A stretch of DNA of 64,000 bases from Lunularia cruciata (Eukaryota; Streptophyta; Marchantiopsida; Lunulariales; Lunulariaceae). The position numbers and the translations under genes were made by a program. A model generated the notes under the pieces. That model did no database searches. It saw nothing but the letters and a program-made list of their open reading frames with translations, and had not been told where the DNA came from. Shown piece by piece: positions 32,040 through 43,405 of this stretch (the first letter of the stretch is position 1; each line of letters opens with the position of its first letter). The stretch lies in assembly GCA_948567375.1 (NCBI GenBank), contig OX419758.1, forward strand, positions 50,721,001 to 50,785,000. Reading direction: 5' to 3'.

Positions 32040-34673
32040 ATGACAAGTAATTTTCCATCGCCATTAAGAAGTTGTCCTATAGGAGATCGTGGGAAGGGAA
32101 GTGTAGTAGAAGATGCGCTTGTGTGTCAAGAGGAAGTCAAGAGAGTTAGTCCGGGAATCAGTAGGAAGAATAGCCCCCAACCCAAAGTGGAAGAGAGAAA
32201 GATGGGAGGTGGGAAGAAGAACTCTAAATTTGTAGTGAGAAATCATGCGATTCGAAGGTTAGATGTGATTGTGAGAATCAAGGTCTTGAGCAAGCTTCAG
32301 ATCACATTCTTGGCATGGAACTAGAATGTTAGTTTTCCAACTTTTTTTGACTGAGATCATCAAGAGTAGATGTCTCAATGGCCCCGAGGGAGAAGGGAAG
32401 AGAGGAAATCCAGCTTGAGGGATAGAGTCGGATTGGAGATCAGTACTTGAAAGAGAGGCAGGCGCAAAGCATGGTGCCATGTTCTTGAGGAAGGGAGAAG
32501 TAGCTGAAGAAACCCAAGAAGTGAGAGATGCATTCTCTTCAAAGTGCACAAAGAATGGCTATAAAGTGGAGAGCTATAAAGATCCTGTGAGGAAAGGTGT
32601 TGTAAGTGCACCAATGGCAATCTTAAAACCAAAGAGAATGACCTGCGTGATGAAAAATCAAGCGGTGTTCTTCCACAAGATGTTTGCAGGAGAGCCAATC
32701 AATTGGGCAAAGTGTTTTCACCAACGTGCGAGACAGATGGTGTGGAATTTGCAAGACAAGATGCCTCTACATTACATTGTGCCATTTGCAGCCCATTTCT
32801 ATCTGGGGCTGAACTTGCTCAATGCGGCGGAGAGATACAAGATGGTGTTACACTTCCATCCCGATTTGAGAAGAGATGTTGATGCGGAGGAGTAGCAATA
32901 TATCTTGCAAATCAGAAGTAGCGATGAGTACTACACACAGACGGGGCAGAGCATGCAGTTGAAGGTAAACACTCCAAAGTCAAAGAAGAGGAGTTGACAA
33001 GGAGAAGAAGAAGAAGTAGCAGCGGCAAGACCTTGGAAAGCTAGAAAAAGGTAAACTTGAGGAAAGATTTGGTGGTAATTGCATTGTTAGGCAAAGAGTC
33101 AAAAGGAGAGGCCAAGTGCAAGGAAGAAGACTCGGAGAAGGAGGAAGAACCTGAGTTCATGCTGCAAAGTGGGGACACGAGTAGCAACATCAATGATGGA
33201 GTGGAGATGCAATCAATACTCAAAGCAGATGAAGTAAAGAGGGAGATGGAAGAAGGAGGTGACCCGAGAACCAAAGACAAGGTTCTAGAGCAAAAGGAGA
33301 AGAGTGTGACTATTCAGAGAGGAGTCCACTCCAAAAGGAAGGCAAAGTATGAAGCGGGACCAAGTAAGGTAAAAAAAGTTGAGAGTGGAAGTTTGGGAGT
33401 GAAGAATCCATTCCCATGAGGCCACTGCAAAGAAGAGGCCAAGAAGGAGCCCAATCTGCAAGTCAAGGTAACCCCAAGTGAAGGAGTGGAGAATTTGCGG
33501 GAGATTGTGTGCCCATTGTTAGTAAAGTTGGAGCACAAGAAAAAAGAAATGCAATCAAAGTGTCTGGAGGTGAAGACTTTATTGCAGGTGTTAGCAAGAT
33601 TAGAAGAAGAGAACTTGGAATTGAAGAAGAGTGTAATCCAAGGTGAGGAAGAGAGGGAAGTACTACAAGTAGATGTAGTAGTATAGAATCAAGTAATTGA
33701 GAACTTGAAGAAGGAAGTGGGGAGTGGAGATAGAATAATAGAGCAGAATGACATAGCAAAAGAAAGACAAGTAGAATGAGATCTTGGAACAACAATTTGC
33801 TGATTCAAGACTTGAGATTATTCATGCTATGGCAAGGGTAGCAAAGAAGGAGCAAAAGCTCAATAGGATGATGGAGAGTGTGGAGGAGAAGAAGTGACTT
33901 AGGCAAAGGGAGTTAACAGTGACATATAGAGAAGAAGAAAGACTAAGAGAGTTACTTTGCAATCTGGAGGAGAAGATTGTGTAAAAGGAGAAGGAGAAGG
34001 AAACAGTGAAAGCTGAGTTTGAGGCAAAATTGGCAATGTACAGAGAAGACTGGCTTGCAGATCGGGAATATGAGAGAAGAATGAGACTTGAGCCATTGAA
34101 AGAGATTGTGATGAGGATGAATACGATGCTGAGTACAAAAGCCAGCGTGCAAATTGAAGAGACGAGACTACAATTATTGGTGCAAGAGATGAGGAGGAGA
34201 AATGCGAAGGATAAAGATTTGAATGCCTTGCTTATTAGTCTCAGAACTCGTGTCAGTTGTTGGTGCAAGAGATGAGGAGGAGAAATGCAAAGGATAAAGA
34301 TTTGAATGCCTTGCTTATTAGTCTCAAAACTTGTGTCAATAAGAAGATATTAGAAGTAGTAGATAATATCACAATTAGATTAGATTTAGTGAAGCTGGAG
34401 ATAGATAAACTTTGGAAAGATGTGAGAGCAAAACCCAAAGCAAATGACATAGGAGTGCAGATATCTTTGGAATTACCATTGGAGATGTTAGAGAAGAGTG
34501 GGTCGGGAGATAAAGAGTTAGATAGATTACCCGCTAGTGGAATTCTAGACCAGAGTTAAGAAGTGTTAGAATTGGTAGAGGAAGTAGGAGTTGTGAAACC
34601 CGAGGATAGTGTAGTGTGTGGAGTTACTTCAAGATTGGAAACCCAAGAAGAAGTAGATATTGGATCGGAGTAG
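32040..34673 (+). pseudogene. ORF-L copy in LTR L4 (broken)
   Basis: One of the more readable copies. The ATG at 32040 is 27 bases after TATAAAA (32013). The first 95 codons are open (MTSNFPSPLRSC...LQITFLAWN). One extra T near 32345 shifts the frame. A 139-codon piece at 32479-32895 gives the conserved domain: VRDAFSSKCTKNGYKVESYK, INWAKCFHQRARQMVWNLQD, LHYIVPFAAHFYLGLNLL, LHFHPDLRRDVDAEE. An acidic segment follows (33057-33419, EFMLQSGDTSSNINDG), then coiled coil (33486-33686 and 34006-34559, REDWLADREYERRMRLEPL). An 83-bp tandem duplication (34177-34259/34260-34342) shifts the frame again. The stop is at 34671 after DIGSE. Confidence 0.72.
34177..34342 (+). repeat. 83-bp tandem duplication in ORF-L of L4
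   Basis: ttggtgcaagagatgagg... at 34177 is repeated from 34260 with about three differences. No other LTR copy has it. It is not a multiple of three, so it breaks the frame. Confidence 0.93.
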
Positions 34674-35462
34674 TAATAATTTTGAGATTTGAAGAGGCAG
34701 ATATGAAGCGGTGCATTGTCATTTTGGATTTGCAAGTAGGAAGAGTTGTAGAACGGTATAGTTGTTAGTAACTATTGTTTGCTTCACTATTTAAAGATGG
34801 CATTTGCAATCATATGCTGTTCAATACTCATAATTTCTGAGAATAGATAAAGCAAAGTGCTGTGAAGTAGTGCTCATTGTTTGAGGTTAATTTTGAGTAT
34901 TAATTTTGTTTCTATGTTTGTGAGTGTTGTGCAAATTTCAAAGTGCAAGTCAGTGTGCTTGTTGTATGTTGGGTTTTGCAGCCTTGATCTTCATTCTATG
35001 TGTTTGATCTAGAGTAAAGTGCAATCGGAGCAACGCCTTGACAAGTCTGAGAGGATTGTAGTGTTGGTAGTATTCTATATTTGTGAGTGCAGATGAAGTT
35101 GATGTGAAGCAATTTTGATCAAGGAAGTTGTGCCTTCAATGGAAGGGTGGAACACAATTCCAAGGTGAAATTGTTTTGCAATGAAGTGTTATTTTTGGGA
35201 GAGCTTGAATCATCACAATCAAGATTTTTTAGAAAGATTTGATGGAGTTGTGATTAAGAAGTGTTAATTCATGACAAGACTACGAGTTAGTGCTTGTTAC
35301 TCTCTTCTGGGTATGGTTTCTACCCAAGAGACTAAAGATGCAACCAAGAAGAATTGAAGTTGTCACTTTGCTTCATATTTGACCAATTCTGAATCGTATC
35401 TCTACGGGAACAAACTTTACTTACCTGATTTCCGCAAAAGTGATATTTGCCGGGTTGTCACA

Positions 35463-36441
35463 AATTGCATGGTGAGTCTTGTTATTACAAGAATTCACAT
35501 ATGCTATACAAGTACGGAAGTGAGCTTTGCATTCAAATGCAAACTTCTTGTCCTGGTTTGAAACTCAAGACCAAGATTTGGAGGTTGACAATTAGTTTCC
35601 TGATAAAGAATTATATCATTTGACGGTAATGCAAAGTACAAGGTAAGTGGCAAAATATAATTATTTGCATACTTGCCAATGTATTGAAGGGTTGGATCCA
35701 GAGTAAAGGATAGTCTTTCTTAGGAAAATGGGACCGTACCAACTAAAGCACAACACTTTATTTACATGGGCAAAGATGAAGTACTTCATAGATGCTTGGA
35801 AGCAAACAAAGTAGGAGGAGTAATTGAGTCCTTATAGTTGGAAGCATTGGGAGGTCACTATGCCCTGAAGAATATAGTAAAGAAGATCCTTGTGGCATGG
35901 TACTAGTGGCCTACAATATATAAGGATACTCAAGCCCATATCCAAAGTTGTGATGCTTATCAAAGAACAAGAAAGCCAACGACTACTTCCTAGTGGTCAT
36001 TGAGACCAATTTTTCCATTAGGCCCATTTGAGAAATGAGGAATTGATTTTCTGTGTCTAATTTAACCAATGATCCAATTCATAAGGAAGAGATAAATCTT
36101 GGTCTGCACTTATTATGCAATTAAGAAGGTTGAAGTCAAGGTAACTTGGTGGGATGATGCGAAAACTATTGCCAAATTAATTTTCCAAAACATCATTTCT
36201 TGATATGGATGTCCTTTGGAATTGCTCAATGACCAAGGGACTCATTTTTTGGACTTACTTGCAAAGGCATTAACCAAGTACTTCCAAATAAAACATCATA
36301 ATATTACTCCTTACAACCTAAAAGCTAATGGATTGACAAAAAAGGCAAATGTGTTGTTATGTAAAATTTTAAGCAAGTGATTGTCAATTATGCTTACAAT
36401 TGGGATACAAAGCTACATGTAGGTTTGTGTGTATACAAAAC
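35463..36441 (+). pseudogene. X2 pol part 2: RNase H end and integrase (broken)
   Basis: Continues X2 after L4: LLLQEFTYAIQVR-like text, then ...FPDKELYHLTVMQST, and an integrase with GGHYALKNIVKKIL. The core reads (W/R)GIDFLCLI for Asp 1 and LLNDQGTHF for Asp 2. The third catalytic position (Asp2 + 36) reads NGLTKKAN, Lys instead of Glu. Stops and small indels are many. It is cut at 36441 by X1, whose target duplication AAAAC is 36437-36441. Confidence 0.82.
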
Positions 36442-36822
36442 TGTGGTACCCACATTTTTGTTTTTTTCTCAATTTGGAAGAAGAGTGTATAGAGAAGTCA
36501 AATTGTGCTTGTATGGCCAAAGAAGGCAAAGAAAAGTGTCCTTGAGATGAAACCCGAGGTAACGTGACTTTAGGTCATAAGGCAAGGTACTTGGAATTGC
36601 CCTATTAGTGAACAACCTAAAGTAAGGAGTCTTTGTATCGGGGTGCTCAACCCAAGGCAAGGACAATATAACAACTTTTCATCGGGGGCGATACATTCAA
36701 GAAAGGACCGTTCAAAACCGACAGTCATACGCGTGAAGGACACTTGACAGTGACAGCAATATGCAGGAGGTGTGATTTCTTGGTAGAAACTCAAATTGAA
36801 GAAAACAAAGAAGGCGTGACTC

Positions 36823-36830
36823 TATAAAAA
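36823..36830 (+). promoter_or_regulatory. TATA-like box 1, X1 5' LTR
   Basis: CTATAAAAA, 27 bases before the ATG of ORF-L, conserved in position in L1, L4 and L6. It could drive a separate ORF-L transcript. Confidence 0.5.
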
Positions 36831-36849
36831 TTGGGCTAAAGACAAAGCA

Positions 36850-39439
36850 ATGACAAGCAATTTTTGATCGCCATTAAGAAGTCATCTTGCAAGAGATTGT
36901 GGGAAGGGAAGTAGAGTCAAAGATACACTGGTGTGTCTAGAAGAAATAGAGAGAGGTAATCCGGGAATCAGTAGGAAGAATACTCCCTAGCCAAGAGAGG
37001 AAGAGAGAAAGAGGGGAGGAGGGAAGAAGAACTCCAAATTTGTAGTGAGAAATCATGCGATTAGGAGGTTAGATGTGATCGCAAAAATTGAGGTCTTGAG
37101 CAAGCTTCGGATCACATTCTTGGCATGGAACTAGAATGTAAGCTTTCTACAGTTCATGATTGAGATCATCAAGAGTAAGTGTCTTGATGGCCTTGAGGAG
37201 GAAGAGAAGAGAGGAAATCCAGCTCGATGGATAGAGTCGGATTGGTGGTTAGTACTTGGGAGAAAAGTAGGTGTAGAGCATGGTGCCTCATTCTTGGGAA
37301 AGGGGGAAGGAGCCAAAGAAACCCAAGAAGTGAGAGATGCCTTCTCTTCCAGGTGCATGAAGAATGGTTACAAAGTCGAGAGCTACAAGGATCCTATCAA
37401 GAGAAGGATCGTGAGTGCTCTAATAGTGATCTTGAAGCCGGAGAACAACTTATGTGATGAAGCACCAAGCGGTGTTCTTCCATAAGATGTTTGTAGGAGA
37501 GCCAATTAATTGGGCAAAGTGTCTTCATGGGAGGACAAGACAAATGGTGTGGAATTTGTGGGACAAGTTGCCTCCACATTACATTGTGCCGTTTGCAGCC
37601 CATTTCTATATGGGGCTGAACTTGCTCAATGTGGCGGAGCGTAATAAGATGGTGTCGCATTTCCATCCCAACTTAAGAAGAGATGTCGATGTGGAGGAGC
37701 AACAATCCATTCTTCAAATCAGGAGTAGTGATGAGTACTACGTGTAGACGGAGCAGAGTGTGCAATTGGAAGTGAGTTCTCCAAAGTCAAAGAAGAGGAG
37801 TCGACAAGGAGAAGAAGAAATAGAGGAAGTGAGACATTAGAAGGCTAGAAGGGTAAACCCGAGGAAAAAATAGGTGTTAGTCGTGTCGTTGAACAAAGAA
37901 TCGGAAGGCGAAGCCAAGTGCAAGTCCAAAGATTTGGAGAGGGAGGAAGAACTTGAGTTTACACTTCAGAGTGGAGACACAAGTAGTGATAGCAATGATG
38001 GAGTGGAGATGAAATCGGTACCCAAAGAAGAGGAAGCCAAGATGGAGACGGAGGAGAAAAGTAACTCGAAACTGGAAGATGAAGCTCTTGAGCAAGAGGA
38101 GAAGAGAGTTACAATTCAGAGAGGAGTTCATTCTAGACGGAAGGCAAAGTATGAGGCGAGGCTGAGTAAGGTAAGAGAAGAGGAAGATGGAAGTTTGGGG
38201 AGCAAAGAATCCATACCTATAAAGCAACTACGGCTTAGAAGGCGAGTGTCGAGTGAGGAAGAGGTGAAGAAGGAGATAAGGCTGCAAGTCGAGGTAACTC
38301 TAAGTGAAGGAGAAGAGTATGTGTGGGAGGTTGTGTGCCCGTTGTTAGTGAAGTAAGACCACAAGAAGAAGGAGATGCAGTCAAAGTGTCTGGAGGTTTT
38401 GATTGTGTTGCAAGTGTTAGCTCGATTAGAAGAAGAGAACTCGGAATTAAAGCATAGTATAATCTGAGGTGAGGAGGAAAGGGAAGTACTACTAGTAGAT
38501 GCAGTAGTACAGAATCAAGTGATTGAGAATTTGAAGAGAGAAGTGACAAATAGGGAGGAACTAGTACAACAGAGTGACATAGCAAGGGAAAGACAAGTAG
38601 CTGAGTAGGAAGTCTTGAAGACATAGTTTGTTGATTCAAGATTAGAAATTATCCATGCTATGGCAAGAGTAGCAGAGAAAGAGCAAGAGCTTAATAGGGT
38701 GATGGAGAGTGTAAAAGAGAAGAAGCAGCTCTAGCAAAGAGAGTTGATAGTGAGATATAGAGAGGAAGAAAGGTTGAGAGAGTTACTTCGCAATCAAGAA
38801 GAGAAGATTGTACAGAAGGAGAAGAAGAAGGAAACTGTGAAAGCCGAGTTCAAAGCGGAATTGGCAATGTAGAGAGAAGATTGGCTTGTAGATCAAGAAT
38901 GAGAGAGGAAAATGAGATTGGAGCCATTGAGAGAGATCGTGATCAAGATGAACGCGATGCTAAGTATAGAGGCGAGTCTGCACATTGAAGACACAAGACT
39001 GCACGAGTTGAAGTTGTTGGTGTAGGAGATGAGGAGGTGAAATGCAAAGGATAAAGATTTGAACAGGTTGTTGATCAGTCTCAAAACTTGTGTAGATAGG
39101 AAGATATTGGAGGTAGAAGACAATATCACAATTAGATTAGATTTAGTTAAGTTAGAGATAGATAAAATTTGGAAGGATGTAAGAGCAAAACCCAAAGTAG
39201 ATAACATAGGAATGTAGATGTCTTTGGAGTTACCATCAGAGGTTTTGGAGAAGAGAGGGTTGGGAGATAAGGATTTAGAAGGATTATTTGCTAGTGTAAT
39301 TATAGATCAAAGTGAAGAAGTAGTTGAATTGGTAGAGGAGTTAGGAGTTATGAAACCCAAGGATAGAGTAGTAGTGAGCGAAGTTACTTCAGGATTGGGT
39401 TTGGAAGCCAAGGAAGAAGTAGACATCGGATTGGATTAG
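36850..39439 (+). pseudogene. ORF-L copy in X1 5' LTR (broken)
   Basis: Unknown LTR-borne protein of about 860 codons. The conserved N-terminal domain occupies roughly codons 60-290: LRITFLAWN, ESDWWLVLGRKVGVEHGASF, RDAFSSRCMKNGYKVESYKD, then PINWAKCLHGRTRQMVWNL and PFAAHFYMGLNLLNVAERNK. The stretch 37454-38356 stays in one frame across three stops. It covers a basic cluster (KSKKRSRQGEEE), an acidic Ser-rich part (TLQSGDTSSDSNDGVEMKS) and RLRRRVSSEEEVKKE. The last ~400 codons are heptad-like coiled coil (KEQELNRVMESVKEKKQL, LRELLRNQEEKIVQKEKKK). It ends AKEEVDIGLD, TAG at 39437. No signal peptide or membrane segment is seen. No known function; see the findings. Confidence 0.72.
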
Positions 39440-39555
39440 TAACAGATTTGAGATTTGAAGAGGTAGATATGAAGAGGTGCATTGTAAGTTTGGATCTATA
39501 GGTCAAAAGAGTTGTTAGGAAACAGTATAGTTGTTAGAATTGTCATTTGCTTCAC

Positions 39556-39563
39556 TATTTAAG
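39556..39563 (+). promoter_or_regulatory. TATA-like box 2, X1 5' LTR
   Basis: CTATTTAAG, 117 bp after the ORF-L stop and 675 bp before the LTR end. Conserved in all seven X LTRs that reach this point, in both subfamilies, which favours it as the main promoter of genomic RNA. Confidence 0.6.
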
Positions 39564-40238
39564 AGAGGCATTTGCAATCTAATGTTGTTCAGTGCTCATA
39601 ATTTATGAGAATAGATAAAGCAAAGTGATGTGAAGTAGTGCTCATTGTTTGAGCTTGATTCTGAGTATCAACATTGTGCTTGTGTTTGTGAGTGTGTGGA
39701 GAAATTTGAAGTGCAAATCAATGTGCTTGTTGGATGTTGGATTCCGCAGCCTTGATCTTCATTTTGTGTGTTTGATCTTGAGTGAAGTGCAATCGGAATA
39801 ATGCCTTGATAGATCTAAGAGGAATTATAGTGTTGGTAGTATTCTGCTTTTGTGAGTGGAGCGCAAAGTTGATGTGAAACAATTTCAATTGAGGAAGTTG
39901 TGCCTTCAATGGAGGGGTAGAACATAATTCTGAGGTGAAGTCTTTTTGCAATGAAGTGCCTTTTTTGGGTGAGCCAAAATCATCACAATCAAGATTGTTT
40001 AGAAAGATTTGATGGAGTTGTGATTAAAGTGTTAATTTGTGACAAGACTACAAATGAGTGCTTGTTACTCTCTTTTGGGTGTAGTTTCTACGTGAGAAAC
40101 TAAAGAAGAACTCAAGAAGAACTACATGTTAATGTTTGACTTTGTATTTTGACATTTTTGACCGGTATCTCTACAGGAACTAACTTTACTTACTTGATTA
40201 CCGCAAAAGTGATATTTGCCGGGTTGTCACATGATTTT

Positions 40239-40256
40239 TGGTGCCGCTGCCGGGGA
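40239..40256 (+). other. primer-binding site of X1
   Basis: TGGTGCCGCTGCCGGGGA, seven bases after the LTR end. It differs by two bases from TGGCGCCGTTGCCGGGGA, the tRNA-Asp-complementary site I know from plant Tat/Athila elements. Confidence 0.8.
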
Positions 40257-40319
40257 TACAAATCTTGAAAGTGGAAGAATACAAAGCCAATTTTGAAACT
40301 AGGTGTCAAAGCAATATGA

Positions 40320-42172
40320 ATGTCTGCATTGAGAGAACAATGGGAAGAGAGAGTTCAAAGACAAGCGTTGCATTGTGAAGAAGACTAACGCCTGAAGATC
40401 CAATCTACTTTTGATGAAACCGAATGAGAGGCATTGGACTTTCAACTTCTTCACAAAGTGCAAGAAGCCTTGCGAGAACTTGACCAAAAGAAACACGATG
40501 GCGGTTGGCAAGGCTACTTTACATCCCCATCTTCCAAGAAGAAGAAAGACTCGAGTGGCCAAACATATTCATTATGGCCTAGTACACCAACTTCCCCTAG
40601 AGCTATAAAGGAAATCACATTGCTAAAGAACTTTGTACAAGAAAAGACAGCATAGTCATTGATGGAAGAAGAGTGTCAACACCTTCTATGAATAATTCCT
40701 TGATTGTCTCAAAGGAATTTTGAAGAACACTCCAAAGGTGTTGAGCCTGTTTCTTCCACTCGGGTTGAAGTCGATACCCTCAAGGAAGAAATTGTCAAAG
40801 AAGACCTTACGTTGAACTTGATGAATTGGAACCCCTGGGCTGTGAACATGGCGTTGATACCAGCTAGCTCCTTGGTCCCATCAAGTTCAATTTTACCTCC
40901 GCCAATCCCACCAAGTCAAATGATGACTTTGTTACCTGTCACCCAACACACCTATCAAAAGTAGAAGGGGACAAAACAAGACAAAGACCCCGATGAATTC
41001 ATTGAAGAATTTGAAGTCATCTCCTTTGCCAATAAGGAACAAGACTCGGCGGATCGACTGCACATTTTCCCAAGTCTGCTCCAAAAGAAAGGTCGGAGAT
41101 GGTACACTCATGTAACCCAAAAGGCATTTGTACCGGCGGACTAGGCGGACTTGAGAAACAATTTCTTGGAACAATTCTGGGAAGTTGATTACAACACAAG
41201 TGTCTTCACGGCACTCAATAATTTGGACAAAGGCAAGAAGGAGAAGTTGAGAGACTACTCTGAGCGGTTCATGGCACTCTTGAACCAAGTCCCGAAGCAA
41301 TCGGGTATGGTGGATTACTCCAATGCCCAAGCAATCACCTGGTTCCTGGGAGGACTTTCATGAGAGATTTGGATCTTTGCAAGGGAGAAAAATGTAACTT
41401 CCCTTGACAAGGTATTCAAAGATGTCGCCTGCTATGAGGCAGCTCACTCTCACTCTGCCAACAATTGAAGAAACCGGGAGAAGAAAGGCAAGAAGCCCAA
41501 AAGGAGAGCTTCTTGCAGTACATCCCCTTCTTTGGAGAATCCTCCACGTCTTCAAGCTCTTCTATGGAGTCCAAAGAAGAATCAAAGCCGAGACAAGTAC
41601 AAAGATGTGGGGGTAAGAAACCAAGGACTCCCCCTAGCAAAGAATGTACATAAGGCTAACACCAAGTTGGACGCCCTCATCAAGGAGTTTTTGGATTTTA
41701 AGATCCAGATGATTGGGGCAAAGGACCAAAGGAAGCCCCCATCATTTGGCAGATCCAATGTATGGTGCACTGCATGTGGCAAGTCAGGCCATGCAAACAC
41801 GGAATGCAATACTCGTAATGGATTCTCAATGCAGCAGATTGATTGGGTTCCAAGATGGAACCAGGAAGAGGAAGAGGAGGCGGTGTACCAAACTCAAGAG
41901 GTACAGCCTCAGGCAAGCACATCGTATCAAGGTCTGAGGTACGGACCAAGGGAGTATAACCCCAATGCTCCTGCACAAAGACCACCAATGAGCAACCAAA
42001 ATCAACCTCAGAATGTTGCACCCAGAGCATGTTATAATTGTGGCTCGATGGGACATTGGTCTCCAAACTGTCCGGAGCCAAGAAGTCAAATTGGGTACGT
42101 TCTCTTGTGCGGAAATTGCAAAGGATCGGGTCATATGGGCAACCATGCCCTCACCCACCAAACTCAAAGCCG
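40320..42172 (+). pseudogene. gag of X1 (broken)
   Basis: Structural protein. The N-terminal part is poorly conserved (ALDFQLLHKVQEALRELDQK). The gag core reads DEFIEEFEVISFANKEQDSA, GRRWYTHVTQKAFVPAD, then NNFLEQFWEVDYNTS and DYSERFMALLNQVPKQ (40970-41300). Three CCHC knuckles follow: CTACGKSGHANTEC (41770-41811), CYNCGSMGHWSPNC (42030-42071) and CGNCKGSGHM, whose last Cys lies in another frame because of a one-base shift near 42140. Stops occur at several CAG/CGA/TGG-type codons. The first start cannot be fixed; ATG 40318 gives only a short frame. Confidence 0.85.
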
Positions 42173-43405
42173 CCTATAAAGTATGTACAGACCTCGGCTG
42201 AGCATGCAACACTCCAAGCAAAGGGTGATACGATTGTAAATTGTATAACACTTGAGGAGGAAAGGCCTCAAGAAGGGAGTCCAGCCTCGGAAGGAGAATG
42301 GCCGGACCTTGAAACTTTTAAAGTTGAGACACGCACAAGTAAGAAGAAGCGTGATCCCAAAGAACTGAGTACGACCTCGTCGTCTTCCAGAAAGGCAAAG
42401 AGGCTATGCCCACAAGCAATCCTTTTTGCCAAGGAGGAAAAGATCCTTACTAAAACCAAAGCTAAGGCGTTGCAGAAAGAACTCAAGGAAGCAATACTCT
42501 GGACCCGAGAAATGAGTTTGGAGGAGGAGACAAAGACAAAGCTTCCAGTTTTTCCGGTGGACATCCGATCCAAAGTAAGAGGTCTGATCCAAGCCGAGGT
42601 GGGCCAATCCAAGGGACCTCGGGTCAAGACCACTAGCACTCCCGTCACCATTCTGAAGTGTCCCAAAGTCAAATTTGAACATGGAGAGACTTTGAACCCA
42701 AAGCCAAAGGTGAAGACGGTGAAATTGGGAGGAGTACCCCAATATGATATTGTAGCGGATTTGGCCGCCACAAATGCAAATGTCACATTCAAGCAATTAT
42801 GAGAAGACAACAAGCTGTACAAAAGGCAGCTGAATTTGGCCCTCAAGAAAGTAAGGTCGATGTCCAAGAAAGACCCGCCCGCCATATATTGTATTGAACA
42901 AGAAGATCTGGGATCTTCCGAGGTTGATGTGGAGATTGTCGGGTGCATGATCACATTAATATCCATCGATTCAGGTTCCGGTGTGAATGTCATGACCGAG
43001 GATACTGCAAATTGACTGGGGTATCATACGTTTGAACCAACACCCCGGAAATTTGTAGACCAAACTAGGAGACGGCCATTAGGCATGCTGTCAAATATAA
43101 CACCAATCATTGGAGAGGTGCCATTCAAGTTGAATTACATTGTGTTGCGACCAGTGACCAAAACTGGTTACCCACTATTGATTGGAAGACCCTGGTTCTA
43201 TAGTGCCCAAGTTGTGGTGGATTGGCACCTGCAAAAGCTATGGTTCAAGGACATTTTGTCCAAAGACCAGAAGCTGGTGATTGTGAGTTGGACAAAGGTT
43301 CCCCATCTCGGGGAAACTAGTTCGTCAAAAGACAAGTACAAATCCAAAGACTCATTGTCTTTGCCACAGACAAATCCAAAGACAAAGTCCAAGTCAATTA
43401 CTTGA
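42136..43405 (+). pseudogene. X1 gag-pol junction and aspartic protease (broken)
   Basis: One frame carries PCPHPPNSKPP (the end of the third knuckle), a charged linker, GGVPQYDIVADLAATNANVT, a stop at 42800, then the protease. Its active site reads ISIDSGSGVNVMTEDTAN (42956-43010; D-S-G-S). The flap and C-terminal part follow: LGMLSNITPIIGEVPFKLNY and TGYPLLIGRPWF. The frame ends at 43405 and the linker continues in another frame (43402-43584, VDVEDKDPYDLTSGEPDLEE). The protease is nearly whole, apart from a stop at 43013. Confidence 0.85.

Larger units (their letters stand above)
31630..35462 (+). mobile_element. L4: solo LTR of family X in X2
   Basis: 3,833 bp, TGTGGTACCC...GCCGGGTTGTCACA, with a perfect 5-bp target duplication AATTG (31625-31629 and 35463-35467). 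It sits only 76 bp after the end of L2, again in the X2 RNase H region. Removing it restores a sequence like X1 (LSRQIAR(W), LLLQEFTYT). It contains a relatively well-preserved ORF-L. Confidence 0.94.
36442..40231 (+). repeat. L5: 5' LTR of X1 (3,790 bp)
   Basis: TGTGGTACCC...GCCGGGTTGTCACA. It holds TATA-like box 1 (36823-36830, TATAAAAA), ORF-L (36850-39439) and TATA-like box 2 (39556-39563, TATTTAAG). Divergence from the 3' LTR is roughly 8-12% over most of its length by eye but under 1% in 39061-39480. Confidence 0.95.

Noticed and set aside
33463-34268. Long minus-strand frames in L4 resembling a Ser/Leu-rich membrane protein
   Set aside because: Antisense of the ORF-L coiled coil. The same shadow recurs in every LTR copy.
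42268-42993. 241-codon minus-strand open frame in X1
   Set aside because: Shadow of the gag-protease linker on the plus strand. No motif, and the plus frame aligns with known family blocks.
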